Positions 15,132-22,456 of a stretch of DNA of 22,456 nt are shown in pieces (within the stretch, counting starts at the first letter, position 1; every line of letters starts with the position of its first letter). The stretch is taken from NCBI GenBank assembly GCA_029932755.1, contig JAOZPK010000009.1, forward strand, positions 1 to 22,456, written 5' to 3'. A model generated the notes under the pieces. That model did no database searches, was not told the origin of the DNA, and saw only the letters and a program-made list of their open reading frames with translations. The translations under genes and the position numbers were made by a program. Origin of the DNA: Candidatus Cloacimonadota bacterium (GTDB lineage Bacteria > Cloacimonadota > Cloacimonadia > Cloacimonadales > TCS61).

Positions 15132-18100
15132 CTATTTTAATAACAGCATTCGTTTGGTTCCAATTGTTTTACCATCAACGTTCAATCGATAGAAATAAAC
15201 TCCGGAAGAAACCAGTTTACTATCTTGATCGGTTCCATTCCAAACAACAGAGTGCTGACCAGATGAGAGTTGAGCAGTGACAAGCTGTTTCACTTTCTGA
15301 CCCTTAATATTATAGATTACTAATTCGGTGAATTCAGTGTTTTCTGTGTTTAATGCAAACGAGATTATTGTTATGGGATTGAACGGATTGGGATAATTGG
15401 CAATAAGTTGAGTTACTAAATGTGGTAGGTTATCGGCAGAAGCAGAAGTTTTAATTATAAGTGTTGAGAATGCAGGCAATGATTCTATCCCATTGGTATA
15501 AATAGACCTTACAGCAAATTGATATGTGTCATTGGGAAGATTTATCCAATCGAGATCTACATAAGCTGTATCTTCAACTCCTTCTGCAATAAGCTCCCAA
15601 CTATTAGGAGAACCATGCTGATAGTCATAAAATCTGTAAACATTATAAGATTCAAATGATCTGTTTTCTGATATATTGTTTCTATATTTTACCTCAGGAA
15701 AATCAATATTCTCCGCAAGCGTATTTCCAAAATTAATTCCATAGGCGCGGATCAAAAAATTACGTTCATAATTGGGACCAAATGTAAGAACATCAGTCCA
15801 AGCACCAGGTGATGTCCAATCTTCTTTACAAAATTGAGTTCCGGATTGAAATTCCCAGGGCTCTCCAACTCCATCATCCATTCCTACAGAGGTATATTCA
15901 TTAGGTGTAGAAACACCCACAAAAAAGCCTTCATAAGTTTCTACCGGAATGGTAATGTAATGGCTATTCCATTCATCATCAATATTATCTAAAAAACCTG
16001 ATTCATATAAAACTACATCAGCATTTGGTAGATTATCTTCATTCAATCCAAAAAGATATAGTTTAACCTGATTGTGAGAACCATATTCCGAACTGAGATA
16101 CCATTGAATTTCCTGCACTACGGAAATATTTGGATGAACAGCTCCAAAGACAGCATTTGGAGGAGTTGAATTATAGCCTAATAAGTAATCATATTCACCA
16201 TCATCATAACGAAATTCACCACCACCCTGCCCGGGAGAACTCCATGAAAGAGCCACTTCAGTTCCATCCGGATTCTGTATAGCTAGAACATTTCCAGGCG
16301 GATATGCGATCTCACTTAAAATTATTGTTCCCAGATCCAAAGGTAAACCACCAACAGATATTTCATCAATATAATTATCATAGCCATCATAAGTGATTAC
16401 AATATCATAAGTTATATTTGTGTAAACATCTTCGATAATAAAATCACCATTGGCATTTGTAGTTGTTTGATAATTTTCAAATCCGGTAATTTCTACTAAG
16501 GCATTCTCCAGCCCTACTTCAGGAAGATCACTTCCAACAACATGACCGAAAACCGGTACTGTTCCAAGTGGGATAAGATTAAAATCTACTTGAGTTATCT
16601 CATCTTCAAAAACTTCATCACTAATGGTTTGAGGAGAGTAACCTGTCATATATGCTGTAAAGTTATAAACTCCAATAATTACATTCCCATAATGATAATA
16701 TCCCTGATTATCAGTATAAGTAACGGTTTGGGTCTCCTCAATGGTTACCTGAGCTCCTTCTAAAGGGTTATTATTCTCATCAAAAACATACCCCTCTACT
16801 TCTCCCATAGAACCAAGGAAAAATGTGAATGTAGTGTTTGCAAAGAATTCGCCAGAGTAGCTTACATCCGGAGGATTTGCCGGATCAAGCACTATTGTAT
16901 TATCACGTTCATATCTGGTTCTATCGATATGTTCTAAAGTTTCATCATGAAAGAAATAATCCATTGAACTATAATATTGATCATCCATTGGACGGTGAGC
17001 CATTACAACCAAATTTCCACCATTGTAAAAATAAGGAGTCGTAAGTTCAATGGTTATAGCATTTGTACCTGAAGGATAAGAAACAGTGCCATTGAAAACT
17101 TCTGTCAACGATGTTGACGGTATCCATCCATCTGTTAGATTCGTTTGTGTAGTTTCTCCCAGCCAAATTGCCGTTGGTTTATTGATTAGATTACTGGTAA
17201 AGTTATTGTAATATGTAAGTGCTGTTATCATTCCTTCTGCACCTGCTAATTCATCTGCAAAATATATTATTTCAGTAAGACTATTCTTATACTCAAAACA
17301 AAGTGGTGTTCTTACATTCACATCAGTACCATTTCCAACCGTTATCTCTAAAATTCCCGGTGGAAAAACCTCTACATCCAGAGTATTAGTTTCATCGTTA
17401 TTACTATTCTCATCTCCTGCCAAAATTACTTTTCCATAGATTCCAACCGTGCCAGTAGGTTCATTTGCAGGAACATTCCAAACTAGACTATGCACAACAG
17501 TTTCATCAGGAGCGATTGCTTGGTTGATATCAATCGAACTTAATTCTTCATTATTATTCTTATATAATTTAACCGTATAGGTATTTTGGGTATTGTTCCC
17601 AACATTTTTTACTGTTATATCATAGTTTTCAGTATTACCAGCATTAATTACCGTGTTACCTGTTATATTCATTCCTGCCAGGTCGTTATCGTAAGTAATG
17701 GTTGGAGGGAAAATAATATTATCTATCCACCCGGTATCTAATCCATTAGAAACACTATAGTCCTTGTCATATTCCCATTTAAAAGTATGCGAACCGGATG
17801 ATACATTTGTAGTAACTTGAGTCCAACCGACAGTACCTGATATTTCTTGAATCTGAGTTCCATCAAGATAAAATGTAAGATAATCGTAATTGGATTCACT
17901 ATCAACTTTCCAATAAAAGCTAATCGTTCCATTATTAGTTATATCTCTCGTAACTTCTAATGTGGTTACTTGATTATCGTTGATATCTCCACCTTGAGCA
18001 CAGTAACTTCCTTGATAAGGATTACTATTGGTGACAAACCAGTTCGCATTTCCGCTTAATTGCCATTCATAAGTAGAAAAGTTTCCAGATTCAAATCCTT

Positions 18101-18173
18101 CAAAATCTTGAGCTAAAATCAATGTTGATATTGATATCAATAAAATTAATAAAAATAATTTTTCTTTTTGCAT
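15132..18173 (-). CDS. Large secreted multi-domain protein with C-terminal sorting module
   Basis: A 1013-residue exported protein. A signal peptide (about 1-21, ending TLILAQ) is followed by a MAM / cleaved-adhesin-like beta-sandwich (about 24-158), a CARDB-like domain (about 165-270) and an unrecognised beta-rich region (about 275-455). Two carboxypeptidase-regulatory-like domains lie at about 457-535 and 540-620. A fibronectin-III-like stretch interrupted by another beta-rich domain (about 625-910) precedes the C-terminal sorting module (about 925-1013), with NYPNPFNP, IYNIKGQKVKQL, SSGVYFYRL and the end KRMLLLK. That module marks outer-membrane export by a type IX-like route in FCB bacteria. 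The ATG at 18173 is chosen over an in-frame GTG at 18185 because GGGAG is well spaced for it. No catalytic motif is seen, so an adhesin or surface structural role is likely. It has its own sigma-54-type promoter and terminator. Confidence 0.85.
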   Translation of the reverse strand: MQKEKLFLLILLISISTLILAQDFEGFESGNFSTYEWQLSGNANWFVTNSNPYQGSYCAQGGDINDNQVTTLEVTRDITNNGTISFYWKVDSESNYDYLTFYLDGTQIQEISGTVGWTQVTTNVSSGSHTFKWEYDKDYSVSNGLDTGWIDNIIFPPTITYDNDLAGMNITGNTVINAGNTENYDITVKNVGNNTQNTYTVKLYKNNNEELSSIDINQAIAPDETVVHSLVWNVPANEPTGTVGIYGKVILAGDENSNNDETNTLDVEVFPPGILEITVGNGTDVNVRTPLCFEYKNSLTEIIYFADELAGAEGMITALTYYNNFTSNLINKPTAIWLGETTQTNLTDGWIPSTSLTEVFNGTVSYPSGTNAITIELTTPYFYNGGNLVVMAHRPMDDQYYSSMDYFFHDETLEHIDRTRYERDNTIVLDPANPPDVSYSGEFFANTTFTFFLGSMGEVEGYVFDENNNPLEGAQVTIEETQTVTYTDNQGYYHYGNVIIGVYNFTAYMTGYSPQTISDEVFEDEITQVDFNLIPLGTVPVFGHVVGSDLPEVGLENALVEITGFENYQTTTNANGDFIIEDVYTNITYDIVITYDGYDNYIDEISVGGLPLDLGTIILSEIAYPPGNVLAIQNPDGTEVALSWSSPGQGGGEFRYDDGEYDYLLGYNSTPPNAVFGAVHPNISVVQEIQWYLSSEYGSHNQVKLYLFGLNEDNLPNADVVLYESGFLDNIDDEWNSHYITIPVETYEGFFVGVSTPNEYTSVGMDDGVGEPWEFQSGTQFCKEDWTSPGAWTDVLTFGPNYERNFLIRAYGINFGNTLAENIDFPEVKYRNNISENRSFESYNVYRFYDYQHGSPNSWELIAEGVEDTAYVDLDWINLPNDTYQFAVRSIYTNGIESLPAFSTLIIKTSASADNLPHLVTQLIANYPNPFNPITIISFALNTENTEFTELVIYNIKGQKVKQLVTAQLSSGQHSVVWNGTDQDSKLVSSGVYFYRLNVDGKTIGTKRMLLLK

Positions 18174-18366
18174 TATTACTCCCACAACTAAATTCTATTT
18201 AACCTTTTTTTATTATGCAACTATTATTCCAGCTAAATAGCAAAAATAATATTACTGTCAGCACGGCTTAAAATAATCTTAATAATGTCAAGTTCATAGT
18301 AACAAAGAAACAAAAATTATTTGACAGATAGCCACATAATTACATCCGTAAAATTGGAGTGAGTTA
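18174..18366. other. Divergent intergenic region between the two exoprotein genes
   Basis: A 193-bp AT-rich region. The minus-strand gene has a clear sigma-54-type promoter here. For the plus-strand gene I see a GGAG ribosome site (18356-18359) but no convincing promoter. TTGACA at 18321 has no matching -10 at normal spacing. Three TGTCA/TGACA elements (18256-18260, 18286-18290 and 18322-18326) lie 50-120 bp upstream of the sigma-54 start site. Confidence 0.6.
18216..18231 (-). promoter_or_regulatory. Predicted sigma-54 (-24/-12) promoter of the 1013-residue exoprotein gene
   Basis: On the minus strand it reads TGGAATAATAGTTGCA, with GG and GC ten bases apart and a full TTGCA at -12. The predicted start is near 18205, 32 bases before the ATG at 18173. 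It shares TTGCATAATA across and after the -12 element with the pilin promoter at 14913-14929. Confidence 0.7.
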
Positions 18367-21300
18367 ATGAAGAAATTATTTTTCTTTATCATATTCATAT
18401 TGGTATGGATAAATGCAGCTTCGATAATAGTTGAAACTGCATCATTCACAGATTTTCTGTATGGAAATTCAGAGGAATGTGAGTATGATAATTGGATATC
18501 TCATGTTGTAGAAGGGATTGCAGATGAAGGTTATAATTTATACTCACCCTGGGATGTACAATCAGAAGGATTTGGCACATTTATATTACCGGATGAAAGT
18601 ATGTTGGAACAATGGCAATATGTCATCGATGCCTTTCTAGCAGGAAATTATTTTGCAACACAAAATATTCTTGATCTTTATGATTTTCCTTATCATGTTG
18701 TGAAGTTTAATGATACTGATACAGGAAATACCTATTATCTCTTACGTGAAGTTTTGAATTTTGAGTATTATGATAGAAATGGAACTATTAATACTTATGA
18801 TGATGAATTCGGTTCTTTTGATTTTGGTTGGGGACTTTTCATTCATAATCCGCAATCAACAAATCCGGTAATATTAACTGTTCCACACCCAAATGATGAT
18901 TTCATCTCATCTGTAATCGGGTATAAATGTTTTAAAGACTGGAACGCTAAATTCTTGCTTATCTCAGGTGCAGGCAGAGAAGTATTGTGGACGAATCAAG
19001 GGAATTATTCCAATTCTAAATCTTTGTGTGATCCTTCCAGGAATGACGATGTAGTTTTTAATGTAGTGTATAAATCATTTTGTAATAACATCAGAGAAAT
19101 TTTTGACAGAAGAGAATTCTCCGCTCAAATACACAGTTATGATTGGAACAGACATGATGATCACCCAGATAATCAGATCTCAGCAATGCACACTTGTCCC
19201 AACCTTCCTATTAGAGATCTGTCTGATCTGCATCTTGATATGATAAATGCATCGGATCATGTTGTAATTCCGCAGAATACAATAGGTCCCAATACAGAGG
19301 TTTTACTGAACGATTATTATTCGGTATATTATTCCATTTATGATTTTCTATTCTATAATTGGGAAGGAAATCCGTATCCGGTAAATGATAATGTAGATCT
19401 TCCTGGATATAGCGGAAATAAACAAAAACTTTATACTTATTCATATTGGAACAGCTATGATGTTTTTGATCCTTTCTTCCATTTGGAAATGGACGAACTA
19501 CCGGGCTGTTACGAAGAATCGGAAGAAAATTATCACTGGTTCTACGGATTTGACCTGGAAACCAATATGTTCCAAATGGATATGCTTTTTGATAAAACAT
19601 TATCTTATTATTCGTACTGGGTAGATGCAATGACAGAAATTTTGCCTGCTACTTTGGAACTTGATGATGGCATTACGCCATTAATTCCTCAGAATTTTGC
19701 AGCGATTGAGATCGATCATGATTCAATTGACCTTATTTGGGACACTATCTCTTCCTACGATTTCCATACATACGAAATTTTCTTTGCAAATGAACCTATA
19801 AACCCTAACAATTATACAATAATTGATCGAAATGATGTTTTAACTTTTGCCAGTCCATTGAAAAATTCTCATCGAATTAACTATCTAGATCTAAATAGTA
19901 ATTACTTTTTTCAAATACGTGCTGTAGATAAAAATGGAAATTATTCTCCCCTCTCTGTAGAATTGGAGGTATTCACTTCACCTGCACAAATTACTGATCT
20001 AGTTGCAATTGGACTTGATTCTATAGCCAATATTAAATGGACAGCAGTACAACAAAGTGGAAATATGGGATTTAATATCTACAGAAAACTACCAGAAGAA
20101 GAATTTATCCAGATCGATAGCTGGACTACTAATCCGGAATTAGCAGGAACTCAAAATCCTTATGAAGAATATTCCTATTTTGATGCAGATGTAGAAAATG
20201 GTTTGATTTACACCTATCAAATATCTTCGGTAAATGAAGATGGGGAAGAATTTCTTTATTATCAATTAAGAAGCTGCTCACCGAATGATTACTTCCAAAT
20301 CTACGTGTTTAATTCCACTTCTACAATTATAGACTCAGTTACATTCTCTAAAAATCAATTCGCTACGGATTACCAAGATGCTGATTATGATCTTGAAAAA
20401 ATAATTGTTTTACCAGAAGAATATATTTTCTCAGCTTTTTATGAAGAATATTGGATGCCAAATGATATGTATCTTCAACAACAAGTACACGGTGAGTTTT
20501 CACCATTTGAAAATTACAAAGTTTGGGATTTGAAAGTAAAAAGCAATCAACTTAATGAACAAATAAAAATATCAGTTAGCCCGGAATTCATGAATGATAA
20601 TGGCAATCTATTCCTGAAAGACCTGCTGACTGATCAAATTATTGATATGACTATTGAAAACCATAGCTTCTTTGCTGAAGACACAACCTATTACAATTTT
20701 GAATTATATTGGGGTGATTTACATCCTTATATTAGTTTTACAAATTTTCAAAACCAGCTTCTACAGGGAGGAGATGAATTATTGATCGAATGGAATTCTA
20801 ATGTTTACCAATTAATAGATTATTTTGACATCTCTTTGCAGAATGATGAAACCTCTATTATGATTGCCGATTATGTAGATCGACTAGAAGAACAATATAT
20901 TTGGATTACTCCTGAGAATATTGAGATACACAATGCCCAAATTGTTATTGGCGTTCATTCAATAGATGGAACAATTTATGAGTTTGATTCTACAAATTTA
21001 TATGGGATTCTACCTTTAGAATATACAATTGATTTCACGGAAGGCTGGCAGTTGATCGCCAACCCCTGGATCAGTGATGAATCATTTCTTACTTCAGAGA
21101 TATTTGGAGCAAATTCTGAATTGTTGTTCCCCGTTCCATTTAATAATTTTGAAACTTCTGAGGAGTTTGAATTTGGAACTGGATACTGGCTCAATGCAGA
21201 GCTAGAAGGATCATTTACATATTCAGATTCGATTCTTAAGGAAATAACATATTTTGCTTTAGAACCAGGTTGGAATCTTATACCAAACTCATATTTATGT

Positions 21301-22287
21301 TCTTATGAACCACGCGATCTTAAAATTAAAAATTCTGTATACACTTACCATTTTGATTATGCTGTGGAGCAAGAATTAATAGCAAATGCTGCTTATGTAT
21401 ACAGAGATGGAGAATTTATAAAAGCAGATATTATCTATCCTTACGAATCATTCTATCTATTTGTAAATGAAGAAAATTTCGATAACATGGAATGTAGATT
21501 CTCCCCATATTATAGCGGATTTCATTATTTACCTGATGTAGATTGGGAGATCAAGATATCTGCAATTCAAACTGATGGAGATGAAATAGTTGTAGGTTGC
21601 AGTGATAACGCTACAGATAGTTTTGATAATGTTTACGATTTACCAGAACCTCCTATTAAACCTATAGAAAATGGAATTAAAATGTATCTTCCAAAAGATC
21701 CACAACTCGATTCGCTATTTATTTATTCTGAATTGAATCGTGAAATAATGTCGTCTTTGGAAACAGGTATACCAGAGTTTAAACAGTGGAATTTTGTTCT
21801 GGAAACTCAAATATTAAATGCAGTAACACTCGAATTCGATTTGTTAGATCTACCGGAAGGTTATCATACCGATATCCAGATTGATGGTAATAGTTGGAAT
21901 CAACTTACAAGTGGAAATTATATTTATTCAATTATTCCTTCTCAAACTGGGGTAATCTCAGGTTCTGTGACTGTAAACAATAATGTTGCATCTTCGGATG
22001 AAATAGTTTCTACTGCATATAACTTCATTAACTTCCCAAATCCCTTCAATCCTTCTACAAATATTCGCTTCAATGTTCCAGTAGAAAGTAAAGTAGAGCT
22101 ATCAATTTACAATATTAAAGGGCAAAAGGTAAGAACTCTATGCAAAGAAATTCTACCTTTAGGAAATCATGAATATATCTGGGAAGGAAAAAATAATGCT
22201 AATAATACCGTAGCTTCTGGTATATATTTTATCAGATTGGATAATGGAGAAAAAACAAAGGTTAGAAAAATACTGTTATTGAAATAA
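18367..22287 (+). CDS. Very large secreted protein: putative metallohydrolase-like N-terminus, FN3 domains, C-terminal sorting module
   Basis: A 1306-residue exported protein with a signal peptide (about 1-18, MKKLFFFIIF...INAA). Residues about 30-430 look like a folded domain rather than repeats. They carry VILTVPHPNDD (168-178), SGAGRE (200-205), CDPSRND (221-227) and QIHSYDWNRHDDHPDN (254-269). The H174-x-x-D177 ... H256 spacing resembles zinc hydrolases of the M14 / N-formylglutamate amidohydrolase group, but I cannot assign it firmly. Two fibronectin-III domains follow (about 440-538 and 539-640), then beta-rich regions including two GW-x-LI repeats (893-897 and 968-972). A sorting module ends the protein (about 1218-1306, with NFPNPFNP, IYNIKGQKVRTL, ASGIYFIRL, KILLLK). 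GGAG precedes the ATG. It is divergent from the other exoprotein and shares its sorting module type. Confidence 0.82.
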   Translation: MKKLFFFIIFILVWINAASIIVETASFTDFLYGNSEECEYDNWISHVVEGIADEGYNLYSPWDVQSEGFGTFILPDESMLEQWQYVIDAFLAGNYFATQNILDLYDFPYHVVKFNDTDTGNTYYLLREVLNFEYYDRNGTINTYDDEFGSFDFGWGLFIHNPQSTNPVILTVPHPNDDFISSVIGYKCFKDWNAKFLLISGAGREVLWTNQGNYSNSKSLCDPSRNDDVVFNVVYKSFCNNIREIFDRREFSAQIHSYDWNRHDDHPDNQISAMHTCPNLPIRDLSDLHLDMINASDHVVIPQNTIGPNTEVLLNDYYSVYYSIYDFLFYNWEGNPYPVNDNVDLPGYSGNKQKLYTYSYWNSYDVFDPFFHLEMDELPGCYEESEENYHWFYGFDLETNMFQMDMLFDKTLSYYSYWVDAMTEILPATLELDDGITPLIPQNFAAIEIDHDSIDLIWDTISSYDFHTYEIFFANEPINPNNYTIIDRNDVLTFASPLKNSHRINYLDLNSNYFFQIRAVDKNGNYSPLSVELEVFTSPAQITDLVAIGLDSIANIKWTAVQQSGNMGFNIYRKLPEEEFIQIDSWTTNPELAGTQNPYEEYSYFDADVENGLIYTYQISSVNEDGEEFLYYQLRSCSPNDYFQIYVFNSTSTIIDSVTFSKNQFATDYQDADYDLEKIIVLPEEYIFSAFYEEYWMPNDMYLQQQVHGEFSPFENYKVWDLKVKSNQLNEQIKISVSPEFMNDNGNLFLKDLLTDQIIDMTIENHSFFAEDTTYYNFELYWGDLHPYISFTNFQNQLLQGGDELLIEWNSNVYQLIDYFDISLQNDETSIMIADYVDRLEEQYIWITPENIEIHNAQIVIGVHSIDGTIYEFDSTNLYGILPLEYTIDFTEGWQLIANPWISDESFLTSEIFGANSELLFPVPFNNFETSEEFEFGTGYWLNAELEGSFTYSDSILKEITYFALEPGWNLIPNSYLCSYEPRDLKIKNSVYTYHFDYAVEQELIANAAYVYRDGEFIKADIIYPYESFYLFVNEENFDNMECRFSPYYSGFHYLPDVDWEIKISAIQTDGDEIVVGCSDNATDSFDNVYDLPEPPIKPIENGIKMYLPKDPQLDSLFIYSELNREIMSSLETGIPEFKQWNFVLETQILNAVTLEFDLLDLPEGYHTDIQIDGNSWNQLTSGNYIYSIIPSQTGVISGSVTVNNNVASSDEIVSTAYNFINFPNPFNPSTNIRFNVPVESKVELSIYNIKGQKVRTLCKEILPLGNHEYIWEGKNNANNTVASGIYFIRLDNGEKTKVRKILLLK

Positions 22288-22313
22288 AACTTAAGTACAA
22301 TTAACTAAGTTTT
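22286..22313. terminator. Possible bidirectional terminator between convergent genes
   Basis: An 8-bp inverted repeat AAAACTTA / TAAGTTTT with a 12-base loop. It begins at the last bases of the 1306-residue gene and lies 25 bp past the stop of the minus-strand beta-barrel gene. The A and T tracts suit both directions, but the stem is AT-rich and weak. Confidence 0.5.
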
Positions 22314-22338
22314 CAGCAACTATCGTGGTTCATAGAAT

Positions 22339-22456
22339 CTAAAAACCAAAGTTAAACGTTATACCCAATAACACAATGTGCTCATTAAAATCTATTACTT
22401 CCACATTATCTACTTCCTTATTGGCATATAGATATTTATAAATTCCATAAAATCCG
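22339..22456 (-). CDS. C-terminal end of a probable outer-membrane beta-barrel protein (partial)
   Basis: The minus strand is open from the window edge to a TAG at 22339-22341, giving the last 38 residues of a protein whose start lies outside. It ends EHIVLLGITFNFGF. The alternating hydrophobic pattern and the terminal phenylalanine are the hallmark of the last beta-strand of outer-membrane barrels, recognised by the BAM machinery. The preceding part (YGIYKYLYANKEVDNV) fits a strand and a surface loop. It is convergent with the exoprotein gene. The family cannot be told from this fragment. Confidence 0.7.
   Translation of the reverse strand, partial: GFYGIYKYLYANKEVDNVEVIDFNEHIVLLGITFNFGF

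Noticed and set aside
18174..18185. GTG at 18185 as the start of the 1013-residue exoprotein
   Set aside because: GGGAG is spaced correctly for the ATG at 18173 and overlaps the GTG codon region, and the signal peptide starts naturally at the ATG.
18321..18349. Sigma-70 promoter for the 1306-residue gene using TTGACA at 18321
   Set aside because: No TATAAT-like hexamer at 16-18 bp spacing; the bases there read around ATCCGT.
49..22456. CRISPR arrays, insertion sequences, phage genes
   Set aside because: No regularly spaced direct repeats, no transposase or integrase frames and no terminal inverted repeats with target duplications were seen.

Overview
The window is AT-rich bacterial DNA. It is dominated by one long minus-strand operon for a type IVa pilus, flanked by genes for very large secreted, multi-domain surface proteins. 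Both large exoproteins end in a conserved module of the type IX / 'FlgD-like' sorting kind (a PNPFNP motif, then IYNIKGQKV, then SG(V/I)YF, ending KxLLLK). Together with the AT-richness, this points to the FCB superphylum. My best guess is Cloacimonadota or a close relative; this is inference from protein style, not from a marker gene.

Layout. Bases 1-48 are the 3' end of a tRNA-Arg(TCG). Bases 49-347 hold small hairpins and no convincing gene. From about 14902 down to 348 on the minus strand runs the pilus locus, in transcription order: major pilin, pilT, a PilV-like minor pilin, a PilW-like minor pilin, a 775-residue pilin-like protein, pilM, pilN, pilO, a PilP/GspC-like gene, secretin (pilQ), an Ig-like lipoprotein, pilB and pilC. 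A strong hairpin terminator follows, then the prepilin peptidase pilD. Genes are separated by 0-41 bp or overlap, mostly with good Shine-Dalgarno sites. A terminator at 15079-15108 insulates the pilus operon from the upstream minus-strand exoprotein gene (15132-18173). A second exoprotein gene (18367-22287) is divergent from that one. The last ~118 bp are the C-terminal end of a probable outer-membrane beta-barrel gene on the minus strand, convergent with the second exoprotein.

How it fits together. Prepilin peptidase processes the pilins, PilB and PilT drive extension and retraction through PilC, PilM-N-O-P form the inner-membrane alignment complex, and the secretin is the outer-membrane pore. 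The minor pilins probably cap the fibre. No PilY1-type adhesin gene is present, and the 775-residue pilin-like protein, with its large exposed domain and an inserted secreted-protein module, is a candidate replacement.

The most notable regulatory observation is a pair of good sigma-54 (-24/-12, GG-N10-GC) promoter matches. One lies in front of the major pilin and one in front of the 1013-residue exoprotein, so pilus and exoprotein may be co-regulated. A perfect 16-bp palindrome sits about 110-125 bp upstream of the predicted pilin start site, where a sigma-54 activator would be expected to bind.
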